Assembly: GCA_024304985.1 (NCBI GenBank)
Contig: JAMWZC010000007.1
Coordinates: 140,041-204,040 of the forward strand
DNA length: 64,000 bases
From: Paracoccaceae bacterium
GTDB taxonomy: Bacteria > Pseudomonadota > Alphaproteobacteria > Rhodobacterales > Rhodobacteraceae
Reading direction: 5' to 3'
Shown here: positions 16,610-25,963 of the stretch, piece after piece
Position numbering within the stretch: the first letter of the stretch is position 1
Layout of the letters: every line of letters begins with the position of its first letter
The notes under the pieces: model-generated
What the model saw: the letters and a program-made list of their open reading frames with translations, nothing else
Told to the model about the DNA's origin: nothing
Database searches by the model: none
Translations under genes and position numbers: made by a program

Positions 16610-19600
16610 CAGATCCCCGCCGCCCGCCGCAGGTCGAGGGTCATCGGTGCCTCGGGATGCGGTGTTTCCGGCACCGGCTCATAAAAGCCCCCCGTATGGC
16701 CATGCGGCTCGAACCGGGCCAGCCGCCGCGCCTCTGCCTCGTTGCCGTTCACGGGGAAGGTGTCGTAGTTGCGCCCGCCGGGGTGGGCTACGTGATAGGT
16801 GCAGCCACCGAGCGCGCGGCCTGTCCAATTGTCGTAGATGTCGAAGGTCAGCGGTGCATTGACCGGCAGGGCGGGATGCAGCGCCAAAGGTGGCTGCCAT
16901 GCCTTGAAGCGGACGCCCGCGACGCTGACGCCATTCGTGCCCGTCTTTTGCAGCGGAAGGCGGCGGCGGTTGCAGGTGACGGTGTAGCGATCAGGATCGG
17001 ATGTGGTCAGTTTGGCTTGCAGACGCTCGACCGAGCTGTCGGTGTAGCGCACGGTGCCGCCGATGGCCCCGGTTTCGCCCATGACATGCCACGGCTCCAG
17101 CGCTTGGCGCAGTTCCAGGGTCACGCCCTCGACCGTGACTTCGCCGCAGAAGGGGAAGCGGAATTCGGCCTGCGCGGTGAACCAGTCGGGGTTCAGGTCG
17201 AAGCCATGCTGGCGCAGGTCGGACAGCACTTCGAGGAAATCGGCCCAGACGAAATGCGGCAGCATGAAGCGATCCGACAGGGTGGTGCCCCAGCGGGTAA
17301 GGTTGCCTTTGATGGGGCTGGCCCACATCCGCGCGATCAGGGCGCGGATCAGGAGTTGTTGGGCGAGGCTCATGCGCGGGTTGGGCGGCATCTCGAAGCC
17401 GCGGAATTCGACCAGACCCAGCCGACCGGTGGGGCCATCGGGGGAGTAGAGCTTGTCAATGCAGATCTCGGCCCGGTGGGTGTTGCCGGTGACGTCCACC
17501 AACAGGTTACGGAAGAGGCGGTCCACCAGCCAAGGCGCGGGTGGGGGGCCCTGCCCCGGCAACGGCACTTGGGCCAGCGCGATTTCCAGTTCGTAAAGCG
17601 CGTCCATCCGCGCCTCGTCAATCCGGGGGGCTTGGCTTGTGGGGCCGATGAAGAGGCCAGAGAAGAGGTAGGACAGTGAGGGGTGCCGCTGCCAATGGAG
17701 GATGAGGCTGGCCAGCAGATCGGGGCGGCGCAGGAAGGGGCTGTCGCCGGGGGTGGACCCACCGACCACAACGTGGTTGCCACCGCCGGTGCCGGTGTGG
17801 CGACCGTCGATCATGAACTTGTCGGCGCCGAGTTTGAGTTGGCGGGCTTCTTCATAGACCGCCTCGGTCGTGGCGACGCAGTCCTGCCATGTGTGGGCGG
17901 GGTGGATGTTCACCTCGATCACGCCGGGATCGGGGGCGACGCGGATCACGTTCAGGCGCGGGTCATGCGGCGGGCCATAGCCTTCGATATGGACGGGCAG
18001 GCCCAGTTTCTTGGCGGCAGCTTCAGCGGCGGCAACCAGATCAAGGTAGTCCTCAACCTGTTCGACCGGGGGCATGAAGACGCAGAGCCGCCCGTCGCGG
18101 GGTTCAACCGATACTGCGGTGCGGACCGCGCCGCCCAGTTCGCCGATGACCTGCTCGTTCCGGGTCTGGCCGGGTTCGGAGGCGCTGAAGCGTGTCGCTT
18201 GCGCGGGATGCTGCGCCGGTTCCGAGGCAGGACCATCCGCAGGCGTATGTGATGTGGCTGATCGTGCGTCGTCCGGCAGCGGGCCGCGATTGTCAAAAGG
18301 ATCGGCGGGGATCACATGGGGATATTGCGCCTCGGGGATATGCGGCAGGGCCGAGAGCGGCAGGCGATAGCCGACCGGGCTGTCGCCGGGGACAAGGAAG
18401 AGATGGCCGCGGCGCAGGGTCCATTTCTCAGACCGCCAGACACGGCCTGTGGCGCGGGCCTGCCAGCGTTGCACCGGCAGCACGAAACCGGATGGTTCGG
18501 TCAGGCCGCGTGCAAAGACGCGGGCGATGCGGTTGCGTTCTTCGGGGTCTTTCAGTTCGGAATTCTGCGGTGTCACGTTTTCGGGCAGATTGCCTTCCTT
18601 GATGATCCATTCGGCGGGGTCTTCGAAAGCGGGCGTGACGTTTTCGGGCGGCACACCCAATGCCTCGGCCATGGTTGACAGCAGCGCCGACGCCTGATCC
18701 GGGGTCACGGTCGCGTCGGTCTTTTCCGGGGCGATCAGGGCGGGGTCGCTCCAGATCGGTGCGCCATCGGTGCGCCAGTAGAGCGAGAAGGTCCAGCGCG
18801 GCAGGCTTTCACCGGGATACCATTTGCCCTGTCCGTAATGCAGGAACCCACCCGGTGCGAAGCGGTCGCGCAGGCGGCGGATGAGGGCATCCGCAAAGAT
18901 GCGTTTGGTGGGGCCGACGGCTTCGGTGTTCCATTCGGGCGCTTCGAAATCGAGGGTCGAGACGAAGGTCGGCTCGCCTCCCATGGTCAGGCGCACGTCG
19001 CCTTGGCGCAGGGCTGCGTCCACTTTTTCGCCCAAGCTGTTCAGTTCAGACCATGCCGCATCCGAGAAGGGTTTGGTGATGCGCGGATGTTCGGCCACGC
19101 GGGTCACGGTCATGTCGAAATCGAAGGTCACATTGGCCGCGCTGGCGAGGCCAGAGATGGGGGCTGCGTTGCTGTAATGCGGCGTGGCGGCCAGCGGCAC
19201 ATGGGATTCCCCGGCCAGAAGGCCCGATGTGGGGTCAAGCCCGATCCAGCCGGCGCCGGGCAGATAGACCTCGGCCCAGGCGTGCAGATCAGTGAAGTCA
19301 TGGGTGGCCCCCACGGGACCATCGACGGCGATCAGATCGGGCTTCAACTGGATGAGGTAGCCCGAGACGAAGCGCGCGGCAAAGCCCAGATGGCGCAGCG
19401 CCTGCACCAGAAGCCAGCTTGTGTCGCGGCAGGAGCCCTTGGCCAGTTCCAGTGTCTGTTCCGGGGTCTGCACGCCCGGTTCCAGCCGGATGACATAGCC
19501 GATCTCCTGCGCAAGCCGGGCGTTCAGGCCGACGATCATATCGACGGTGCGCATGGGATCGCGCGGGACAGTGGCCAGCCATGCCTGCAACAGCGGCCCG

Positions 19601-19968
19601 GCGGGTTCGGTGGTGCGGTAGATCACCAGATCCTCGGCCACATCCTCGGGGTAGGTGAAGGGCCAGGTATCGGCCGATTCCTCGACAAAGAAATCGAACG
19701 GGTTGTAGACGGTCATGTCAGCGGTCAGATCGACCTCGATCTTCAGCTCGCGCACGGGCTCGGGAAAGACATAGCGGGCCAGCCAGTTGCCGTAAGGGTC
19801 CTGCTGGTAGTTCACGAAGTGATTGGCCGGGCTGACCTTCAGCGCGTGCGACACGACCCTTGTCCGACTATGCGGCGCCGGGCGCAGGCGGATGATCTGC
19901 GGTCCAAGGCTGACCGGGCGGTCATATTGGTAATGGGTCAGGTGATGAATGCTGGCAAGGATGGACAT
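16609..19968 (-). CDS. Large transglutaminase-DUF2126 protein
   Basis: A 1119-residue protein. Residues 1-90 are the transglutaminase N-terminal domain; the core has Cys180 ([11 protein letters not shown]), His229 ([12 protein letters not shown]) and Asp245 (IGLDPTSG). From about residue 300 to the end is a DUF2126-type region with [14 protein letters not shown], a [12 protein letters not shown] motif, and [20 protein letters not shown] 19968 is preferred to an in-frame GTG at 19974 because AAAGGTG lies upstream. It is first in the operon. The co-occurring ATP-grasp ligase suggests joint assembly and trimming of a peptide or amide product; the product is unknown. Confidence 0.92.
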   Translation of the reverse strand: MSILASIHHLTHYQYDRPVSLGPQIIRLRPAPHSRTRVVSHALKVSPANHFVNYQQDPYGNWLARYVFPEPVRELKIEVDLTADMTVYNPFDFFVEESADTWPFTYPEDVAEDLVIYRTTEPAGPLLQAWLATVPRDPMRTVDMIVGLNARLAQEIGYVIRLEPGVQTPEQTLELAKGSCRDTSWLLVQALRHLGFAARFVSGYLIQLKPDLIAVDGPVGATHDFTDLHAWAEVYLPGAGWIGLDPTSGLLAGESHVPLAATPHYSNAAPISGLASAANVTFDFDMTVTRVAEHPRITKPFSDAAWSELNSLGEKVDAALRQGDVRLTMGGEPTFVSTLDFEAPEWNTEAVGPTKRIFADALIRRLRDRFAPGGFLHYGQGKWYPGESLPRWTFSLYWRTDGAPIWSDPALIAPEKTDATVTPDQASALLSTMAEALGVPPENVTPAFEDPAEWIIKEGNLPENVTPQNSELKDPEERNRIARVFARGLTEPSGFVLPVQRWQARATGRVWRSEKWTLRRGHLFLVPGDSPVGYRLPLSALPHIPEAQYPHVIPADPFDNRGPLPDDARSATSHTPADGPASEPAQHPAQATRFSASEPGQTRNEQVIGELGGAVRTAVSVEPRDGRLCVFMPPVEQVEDYLDLVAAAEAAAKKLGLPVHIEGYGPPHDPRLNVIRVAPDPGVIEVNIHPAHTWQDCVATTEAVYEEARQLKLGADKFMIDGRHTGTGGGNHVVVGGSTPGDSPFLRRPDLLASLILHWQRHPSLSYLFSGLFIGPTSQAPRIDEARMDALYELEIALAQVPLPGQGPPPAPWLVDRLFRNLLVDVTGNTHRAEICIDKLYSPDGPTGRLGLVEFRGFEMPPNPRMSLAQQLLIRALIARMWASPIKGNLTRWGTTLSDRFMLPHFVWADFLEVLSDLRQHGFDLNPDWFTAQAEFRFPFCGEVTVEGVTLELRQALEPWHVMGETGAIGGTVRYTDSSVERLQAKLTTSDPDRYTVTCNRRRLPLQKTGTNGVSVAGVRFKAWQPPLALHPALPVNAPLTFDIYDNWTGRALGGCTYHVAHPGGRNYDTFPVNGNEAEARRLARFEPHGHTGGFYEPVPETPHPEAPMTLDLRRAAGI

Positions 19969-20089
19969 GGGCACCTTTGGGGTCAGGGCTGCCCCCTCGT
20001 TTTTTCACAGCCCCCCCTGTCATACCATCACAAACTGCGCGGAGGCCCGGATTAACCCTTATCCGCCTGAATTTCCGGCATTCGGCCTG

Positions 20090-20785
20090 TCAGCCCTGGT
20101 GCAACCTGTGGCGCTGTTGGCCGTCCGCATCAAAGTTTGCCGGATCGAGCCAAGCCGCGAATCCCGCGCGCAGGCGGGACCATTCGCTGTCGATGATGGA
20201 AAACCACGCCGTGTCCCGGTTGCGTCCCTTGTAGGTGATGGCTTGCCGGAAGGTGCCTTCATAGGTGAAACCCAGCCGCAGCGCCGCGCGACGAGACGGT
20301 TCGTTCAGCGCGTCACATTTCCATTCATAGCGGCGATAGCCCAGTTCGTCGAAGGCGCGGGACATGAGCAGAAACATCGCTTCGGTCGCGGCGCGGGTCT
20401 GGGACAGGGCGGGGGAGAAGTTGATATTGCCCACCTCGATCACGCCATGGGCCGGGTCGATCCGCATCAGGCTGGCGACCCCCAAGGGTGTGCCGTTCAC
20501 AAGGATCGTGTGGAAGAGCGGATCATCGGTCAGGCAGGTCGCGTCCATCCATGCGCGGTAAGCGGCCAGATCGGCAAAGGGGCCGGCGGGCAGATAGGTC
20601 CAGATGCGGCCTTCGGAATCGGCGGAATAGGCGTGGAAAAGGGCGCTGGCATGAGCCTCGGGATCGAGTGGCAGCACGTCGCACCATTGCCCCTGCATCG
20701 CGGTGCGTGGCGGGCGCGGGCGTGGCAGGATGATCGTCAGGGGTGCGCCAATCGGCTGGCCCAGAGCGTTGAAATGATCGGTCAT
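20090..20785 (-). CDS. GNAT-family N-acetyltransferase (RimJ/RimL type)
   Basis: A 231-residue acetyltransferase. The acetyl-CoA segment lies around QTRAATEAMFLLMSRAFDELGYRRYEWKCDALNEPSRRAALRLGF, with the family's late YEGTFRQAITYKGRNRDTAWFSII ending. This resembles RimL-like enzymes that modify proteins or small amines. It lies 77 bases after the tonB-like gene on the same strand, so it may be transcribed from the haem operon, but nothing links it to haem. Its substrate cannot be inferred. Confidence 0.88.
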   Translation of the reverse strand: MTDHFNALGQPIGAPLTIILPRPRPPRTAMQGQWCDVLPLDPEAHASALFHAYSADSEGRIWTYLPAGPFADLAAYRAWMDATCLTDDPLFHTILVNGTPLGVASLMRIDPAHGVIEVGNINFSPALSQTRAATEAMFLLMSRAFDELGYRRYEWKCDALNEPSRRAALRLGFTYEGTFRQAITYKGRNRDTAWFSIIDSEWSRLRAGFAAWLDPANFDADGQQRHRLHQG

Positions 20786-20862
20786 GCTTTGGCCCTTTGC
20801 GCTGATGCTTTGGAACAGGCTAGCCTTTGCGCGCCCCGGAAGGACAGTGCCAGTTTTCCCGG

Positions 20863-21771
20863 TCAGCTACGTCCAACGAACTCGAACGAGAATTGGCGGC
20901 GCGCGCCGGACGGTGGCTTGGGAAAGGGTGCTGCGCGGCGGATATGGTCCAGCGCCACCTGATCCAGATCGGTCGAGCCGGAGCTTTGCAGCACCTTGAC
21001 CGACGCCAGCGCGCCGGCGTCCGAGATCGAGAAGGCCACGACGGTGCGTCCCCGTGCCGGGGCGCGGGCCTTGCGAGTGCGGCTGATCTGGGTCAGCACG
21101 GCGCGACCGTAGCTGGCGCTGGCAGCGGCCCCGCCATCGCCCTGTGCGGTCGCTTGGCGGGATGGGGCGGTTGCGGCTTTGGCGGTTTCCTGTCCGGTGG
21201 CAGTGCCGCGGGTGGCGTTGCGGTCGGCATTGCCCTGCGGCTGCGGCGTGGCGCGGGTTTGCCGGCGCGGTGCCGGTTCGGCTGTGGCGCGGTGCGCGGC
21301 CACCTGCGTTGCGGGCCGATCCGGGCGGGATTGCGGGCGCAGGGATTGATCGGGGGCGGCGGTGTCGCTTTCCGGTGCGGCGGCTATGGTCCCGTTCGGG
21401 GTGACGGGCGTTGCGGCGTGGGGCGTTGCAACTGGCGTTAGCGCCGCCATCTGCGGGTCCTTCACGGAAGGAATTGTTTCGGCCACTGGCACGGGGGATG
21501 CCTGAACCGGAGGGACAGGCGCGGTTTGCCTGACTGCGGGGATCGTTCTGGCCGTGGGTTCGGGCCTTGCCGTGTCGGGCGGCGGGGCGGCAAAGGCGGC
21601 ACCCTGCGCCATATCGGCGAAACTGTCGCCCAATGTTGGCAGGGAGTCTGCGGCGCCGCCTTGCAGGGCGACATCGGTCTGAGGGGTCAATCCGATGAAA
21701 CCGGCGGCATGCAGCCCACCGGAGAGGGTCAGGGCAAGGGTTGCAACGGTGAACTGGCGCAAACGGGTCAT
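20863..21771 (-). CDS. tonB: TonB-family energy transducer of the haem uptake system
   Basis: A 302-residue protein. A single N-terminal membrane segment (about residues 7-27) contains the S-x3-H motif (Ser17, His21) that TonB uses to contact ExbB-ExbD. Residues ~60-210 are rich in Pro, Ala, Thr and Arg, fitting a periplasm-spanning spacer. The C-terminal ~80 residues (YGRAVLTQISRTRKA, TVVAFSISDAGALASVKVLQSSG, LDQVALDHIRRAAPFP) are the TonB C-terminal domain. A competing frame at 20867-21790 reads as Arg/Pro-rich shadow. The gene overlaps exbD2 by 4 bases and serves the hmuR receptor upstream. Confidence 0.93.
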   Translation of the reverse strand: MTRLRQFTVATLALTLSGGLHAAGFIGLTPQTDVALQGGAADSLPTLGDSFADMAQGAAFAAPPPDTARPEPTARTIPAVRQTAPVPPVQASPVPVAETIPSVKDPQMAALTPVATPHAATPVTPNGTIAAAPESDTAAPDQSLRPQSRPDRPATQVAAHRATAEPAPRRQTRATPQPQGNADRNATRGTATGQETAKAATAPSRQATAQGDGGAAASASYGRAVLTQISRTRKARAPARGRTVVAFSISDAGALASVKVLQSSGSTDLDQVALDHIRRAAPFPKPPSGARRQFSFEFVGRS

Positions 21772-22157
21772 GGTATGCTCCTCTCTGCAACGATGCGCAA
21801 CTCGGTCGCGCCGGCGGCGCGCAGGGTGCTGGCCAGCGTGATCAGGGCGGCGGCGGGGGCATCACGGTCAGGCATGATGCGGGCGACGCCCTGCGCCTCG
21901 GGCGGCAGCGACGCGACATAGGCGGCGGGATCGGCGGGCGCGCCTTGCCAGATCACGGTGCCTGCGGCGGTCATCGTCAGGACGTCGGGCGGGACCACTG
22001 GGTCGGCCTGTGCCAGTTGCACCAGCCGCAGATCTGCGGGCGGGGGGGCGGCGATGGTGCCTGCAACCAGAAAGAACATCAGCATCAGGAAGACCACGTT
22101 GATCAAGGTGATCGTCGGATCGGCGCGGCGGCGCTGATATGGGTGGCGGCGCGGCAT
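21768..22157 (-). CDS. exbD: ExbD-family protein lacking the conserved membrane Asp (ExbD2)
   Basis: A 129-residue biopolymer transport protein with one N-terminal membrane segment (about residues 17-38) and a small periplasmic domain. The family's proton-carrying Asp at the start of the segment is replaced: TLINVVFLMLMFF has Asn20 (AAC at 22098-22100) where relatives have L-x-D-x-x-F. A second ExbD directly upstream keeps the Asp, so the motor may use a mixed pair. The start at 22157 shares one base with the upstream stop (TGATG), and the end overlaps tonB by 4 bases. Confidence 0.9.
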   Translation of the reverse strand: MPRRHPYQRRRADPTITLINVVFLMLMFFLVAGTIAAPPPADLRLVQLAQADPVVPPDVLTMTAAGTVIWQGAPADPAAYVASLPPEAQGVARIMPDRDAPAAALITLASTLRAAGATELRIVAERSIP

Positions 22158-22531
22158 CAACCCAGCACCTGCACGCGCAGCCCCGGTTGGCGGCGCAGTT
22201 GGGCCAGAAGATCGGCCAGACGCTGTGCCGTCACGCCGGGAGCAAGGCTGATCAGGACCTGCGGGTCCTTTTGTCCCAATCCGGTGATGCGATCCGTCAC
22301 TCTGTCCAGCGGTGCGCCTTGACCGTTCACCGTCACCTCCTCCGGGGCGAGACGCAGGAAGATGGGCGCGGTTTGCGCCGTGCCTGTGCCGCTGCCGCCT
22401 GCCATGAGCGGCAGTTCGGCGGTGCGGGTGAAGGTTGTGGTCAGCATGAAGAACAACAGCAGCAGAAAGATCACGTCGATGAGCGAGGTCAGCGACAATG
22501 TGCGGCGGCGGAATGGGGCGCGCGCGGCCAT
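22157..22531 (-). CDS. exbD: ExbD biopolymer transport protein (ExbD1)
   Basis: A 124-residue ExbD. SLTSLIDVIFLLLLFFM is the membrane segment with the essential Asp19 that carries protons in the ExbB-ExbD channel. The rest forms the periplasmic domain, ending in a typical ExbD C-terminus (LADLLAQLRRQPGLRVQV). It lies 2 bases after exbB and overlaps the second exbD by one base, so exbB, exbD1, exbD2 and tonB form one translationally coupled unit powering haem import through hmuR. Confidence 0.93.
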   Translation of the reverse strand: MAARAPFRRRTLSLTSLIDVIFLLLLFFMLTTTFTRTAELPLMAGGSGTGTAQTAPIFLRLAPEEVTVNGQGAPLDRVTDRITGLGQKDPQVLISLAPGVTAQRLADLLAQLRRQPGLRVQVLG

Positions 22532-22533
22532 GG

Positions 22534-23208
22534 TCAGACTGGCGCTGCGCGACGGTCCGCGCGCGCAACCGGATCGGGCAGCGCGGGTTGCGGCAGCGCG
22601 GGACCACGGAGGGTTTCGACCATGGTGTCGGCCAGACGGCGGTGAGCGGCAATCCGCGCCTCGAAGGCGGTGAGGATCAGCGACACCGGCATGGCGATGG
22701 CCAGTCCCACAGCGGTGGTCATCAGCGCGACCCAGATGCCGCCTGCCAGCAGCGAGGGATCGACCGAGGCCCCCGCCCCTTGCAGTGCCTGAAACGCCTC
22801 GATCATCCCCAGCACCGTGCCGAACAGACCCAGCAGCGGCGCGACCTGGGCCACCGCATCCAGAAAGCGCAGGCCGCTTTCGGCGCGGGCCAATTCGGCC
22901 TCGGCCTCAGCATGCAGGCGGTCGCGCAGGGTGGCGGGCGGGGCGGATGACGCCAGTGCCCGCAGCGCCAGACGGGACAGCGGATCATCCGTTTGCACCA
23001 ATGCGTCCCGGGCGGCAGCGCTCTGCCCTTGGGACAGTGGCACAAGCGCCGCCTGAAGCCGCGATGCGCGCCCAAGGCCCAGCATCCGCAGATGCGCGAC
23101 TTTCCACAGGATCACGGCCCCGGCCAGAACCGACAGACCCAGCAGCACGGCCACGACCCAGCCGCCCAGTTCGATGAAGTCATTCAGCCTGACGGCCAGA
23201 TCATGCAT
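22534..23208 (-). CDS. exbB: ExbB/TolQ/MotA proton channel protein
   Basis: A 224-residue inner-membrane protein with three membrane helices. The first is near residues 14-36 (GGWVVAVLLGLSVLAGAVILW); the later pair is VAQVAPLLGLFGTVLGMIEAF and a helix beginning LAGGIWVALMTTAVGLAIAMP. The PLLGLFGTVLGMI motif is diagnostic of MotA/TolQ/ExbB. It forms the stator channel with the ExbD proteins encoded immediately downstream. It lies 4 bases before the small exported protein, in the leftward haem operon. Confidence 0.93.
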   Translation of the reverse strand: MHDLAVRLNDFIELGGWVVAVLLGLSVLAGAVILWKVAHLRMLGLGRASRLQAALVPLSQGQSAAARDALVQTDDPLSRLALRALASSAPPATLRDRLHAEAEAELARAESGLRFLDAVAQVAPLLGLFGTVLGMIEAFQALQGAGASVDPSLLAGGIWVALMTTAVGLAIAMPVSLILTAFEARIAAHRRLADTMVETLRGPALPQPALPDPVARADRRAAPV

Positions 23209-23212
23209 CAGA

Positions 23213-23632
23213 TCACCCCGAGATTGTGATGGTTTCGATACGGCTTGATACCGTCATGGCATCGGCGCAGGCCGCAGGCGCCAGCCCCGCGCCCGTGCAG
23301 GTGCCGACCGCGTTGATCAGGACCTGCCCGATCCGGTCACAGGCCAGACCGGGCAGATCGAACTGCCGCACCCGGGGGCGCGTCTGCGGCAGGGTCTGGA
23401 AATCCAGCAGTGCGAGGCGATCCACCAGCCCCTCGGGCGTGAAGATCACCGCTTCGACCACGAGGGCCGAGATATCCGCCGCCAGCTCATTCGTGGCGAC
23501 GAAGGTGACGCGGCATCCGCTGTCCTGTTCCGCCACCGCGTTCAGTTCCAGCATAAGGGATGGCGCTTCCGCGTGGAGCGGTGCCCCTGCCAGACTGGCA
23601 GCCATCATGAGGGGAAATGCGGATGCGCGCAT
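23213..23632 (-). CDS. Small exported protein of the haem locus, function unknown
   Basis: A 139-residue protein with a signal peptide (MRASAFPLMMAASLAGAPLHAEA) and a mature part containing four Cys, enough for two periplasmic disulfides. I do not recognise a characterised family. The start at 23632 follows AGGGAGA; an open frame extends farther upstream into hmuR and is rejected. It lies 10 bases after hmuR and 4 bases before exbB, which suggests a periplasmic accessory in haem uptake. It could also be an unrelated passenger. Confidence 0.75.
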   Translation of the reverse strand: MRASAFPLMMAASLAGAPLHAEAPSLMLELNAVAEQDSGCRVTFVATNELAADISALVVEAVIFTPEGLVDRLALLDFQTLPQTRPRVRQFDLPGLACDRIGQVLINAVGTCTGAGLAPAACADAMTVSSRIETITISG

Positions 23633-23642
23633 CGGTTTCTCC

Positions 23643-25742
23643 CTAGAAGGTTTTGGCGAGAGTGAGGCTGATCGTGCGGCCGGGCGCGTTATCCAGCGCA
23701 AGATTATTGCGGTAGGTAGCATCAAACACGTTGTCTATTGCAAGATTGACCTCCAGCCCCTGCAATGCGCCGCGATCCGGTGACCATGTGGCGAAGATGT
23801 CATGGGTGTCATAGGCGGGTGCAGAGGTCGTGGCGGATGACGTGGTGATCTCGTCGAAGTACGAGGCGCGCCAGCCGATCGTCAGGTTCTGCTCGGGCAG
23901 TTTCGCACCCAACGTCAGCACGGCATTTTCGGCTGGCGTATCGGCCAGCGTCAGTCCGGTGCTGCGATCCTCGCTGCGGACCTGCGAATAGGCAAGCTGC
24001 GCAAACCAGCGCTCGGCATCATAGCTGGCTTCCAGTTCAGCGCCCCAGATTTCCGCTGCGTTGATATTCGAGAAATAGGGCACAGCCGGACCACCCGTCA
24101 CGCGCGGTGTGACTGCGATCAGGTTGGAGATGTCGTTATGGAATGCCGTGGCCTTGAGCTGGAAACTATCGCCTTCGGACAGCAGGTCAAAGCGCTGGAA
24201 GGTGAAGCCCAGTTCGATCGTGTCAGCACTTTCCTTGTCCAGATTCAGGCTGGGCAGACGCTGTGGCAAGCGGCCTGCGGCCTCGGTCGAGAAAAGCTCA
24301 TCCAGTGTGGGCATCCGTTCGGTCCGGGCCAGAGAGCCGAAAGCCGCCCAAGTGTCGTTGAACTTGTACATGGCCGCCAGCTTGGGCGAGACCGTGGTTT
24401 CAGACTGCTTGCGCGCGCCTGCGGCGCTTGCCGCATCGCTGGGGGTCAGTTCCCCGAAATCGACGCGAATTCCGGGGATCAGGGTCAGGCGGTCATTCCA
24501 GACCAGTTCGCCCTGCGCGTAGAGGCCCAGTTTCTGATCGGTGCCTTCGGGATGGAAGCCAAGCGGACCAAGGATCGACGTCGCGGAGCGTTTCTGCTCG
24601 GAGAGTTGCAGACCAAGCGTCAGGACGTTCTGCCACGCGCCGCTGGAGAGGTCGGCGGTGTTCTCGATCTTCAGGCTGGTGGTGCGATAGCCGAATTCGC
24701 TGTCGCAGAGCACCTGGAATGTTCCGGGTGCGCACATCATGCCCAGCGAAAAATCGTCCTTCCGGACCTGCGTATCCGTGACGGACAGGCCGATGGTCAG
24801 GTCTACCAGCGGGTTGGCCGAGGCTTCGTGACGCCATGTCAGGGTTGCAGTATCGTCGATGGCGCGGGTGTCGTTTGTGCCGAAGCCTGCCACCGCCGCG
24901 CCGCCGGTCTGGGCCACGACAGTGTCATCCAGACGCGTGTCGGTGCGCGACAGCATCAGGGTCATCGACTGATCGCTGTCATTGCCGAAGCGGTAGGTGC
25001 CCTTGACCAGACCTGACCAGCGTTCATAGGCGGTGCCGGGCAGCGTAGCGCCGGACCCGTCCTCGACATCGTCGCTTGTGGCGGTGTTGATGGCCCCAAG
25101 GAGTTCGACATTTTCCGACGGACGGCTGGCAAAGATCACACCCGCGCGAAGACCTTCGCCGTTGCTGTCATAGCCGGTCTTGAAACGGAGGGCCTGCGTG
25201 TCGCCGGGTTCCAGAAAGTCGCTGGCATCCTTGGTGGTGAAGTTGATCACACCGCCGATGGCCCCGGTGCCATAGAGGGTGGAGGAGGCCGGACCGCGCA
25301 GCACCTCGACACGCTTGTAAAGTTCCAGATCACCGAAGAACGAGCCCATCCGGTATTGTTCAAAGAACTTGGGGGCACCATCCACGTTGACGATGATCCG
25401 CGCCTCTGAGGCGGTCTGTTCGCTGTTACCGATACCACGGATGTTGAAGGCCTGTCCTGCCGGACGTGCCGAGGCACCCGCGCCCTGCACACCGGGAACA
25501 GATTTGAACAGCTCGGTCACAGTGGCGGGCTGGTCGCGGTCCAGATCCTCCTGTTCGACGGAAGTCACGGCTTGTGGCGTGTCGATGGCGACTTTTTCGG
25601 CACCCGCGCCCAGAATCAGGCGGCCCAGCGGGGTGAAGCCACCCGTTGCGGCCTCTTGCGCCACGGCGGGTGTGGTGGCCAGCGCGGCAAGGGTGACGGA
25701 AAGCAGAAGGCGCCCCTTGGGGGCGAGGATGTAAGCAGGCAT
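23643..25742 (-). CDS. hmuR: TonB-dependent outer-membrane haem receptor
   Basis: A 699-residue receptor. The signal peptide ends ...TPAVAQEA; a TonB-box-like segment EKVAIDTPQAVTSV follows, then the plug domain (TVTELFKSVPGVQGAG, FNIRGIG, RVEVLRGPASSTLYGTGAIGGVINF) and a 22-strand-type barrel ending in Phe (TISLTLAKTF). RTERMPTLDELFS and LNLDKESADTIELGF occupy the FRAP and NPNL regions typical of haem receptors. ATG 25742 follows AAGGGA. Context (hmuSTUV divergent, tonB-exbBD downstream) supports haem as substrate. Confidence 0.93.
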   Translation of the reverse strand: MPAYILAPKGRLLLSVTLAALATTPAVAQEAATGGFTPLGRLILGAGAEKVAIDTPQAVTSVEQEDLDRDQPATVTELFKSVPGVQGAGASARPAGQAFNIRGIGNSEQTASEARIIVNVDGAPKFFEQYRMGSFFGDLELYKRVEVLRGPASSTLYGTGAIGGVINFTTKDASDFLEPGDTQALRFKTGYDSNGEGLRAGVIFASRPSENVELLGAINTATSDDVEDGSGATLPGTAYERWSGLVKGTYRFGNDSDQSMTLMLSRTDTRLDDTVVAQTGGAAVAGFGTNDTRAIDDTATLTWRHEASANPLVDLTIGLSVTDTQVRKDDFSLGMMCAPGTFQVLCDSEFGYRTTSLKIENTADLSSGAWQNVLTLGLQLSEQKRSATSILGPLGFHPEGTDQKLGLYAQGELVWNDRLTLIPGIRVDFGELTPSDAASAAGARKQSETTVSPKLAAMYKFNDTWAAFGSLARTERMPTLDELFSTEAAGRLPQRLPSLNLDKESADTIELGFTFQRFDLLSEGDSFQLKATAFHNDISNLIAVTPRVTGGPAVPYFSNINAAEIWGAELEASYDAERWFAQLAYSQVRSEDRSTGLTLADTPAENAVLTLGAKLPEQNLTIGWRASYFDEITTSSATTSAPAYDTHDIFATWSPDRGALQGLEVNLAIDNVFDATYRNNLALDNAPGRTISLTLAKTF

Positions 25743-25963
25743 GAGCGTCCCTTGGTGTTGTTGTCTGCGGGGAAGCTGGCCTGCGGTCACGCTTTGGCTG
25801 GCGGCAGAAATATCTGACTTGAACTGTCAGGAAAAGGCTTCTAGATATTCCGACTGTAACTGTCAAGTATATCCCGGAGATATGTTTGACGCCTCCTGCG
25901 CTCCAGCCAAGCCCTTCGGCCCGCCAGATCCGCGCCCTTCCGCAATATGAAAGGATCGCCGTC
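25743..25963. promoter_or_regulatory. hmuR-hmuS divergent promoter with tandem IRO-like boxes
   Basis: Two related 15-mers lie in this gap: TGACTTGAACTGTCA at 25815-25829 and CGACTGTAACTGTCA at 25851-25865, identical at 12 of 15 positions and 36 bases apart. The first fits the rhizobial iron-responsive operator TGA-N9-TCA bound by RirA exactly; the second misses one base of it. The position between hmuR and hmuS fits iron control of both operons. Fur or Irr binding is an alternative; no clear Irr box was seen. Confidence 0.6.

Noticed and set aside
20867..21790. Competing frame of 307 codons over the tonB gene
   Set aside because: It is Arg/Pro-rich without a membrane anchor or C-terminal domain; the frame used for tonB has both.
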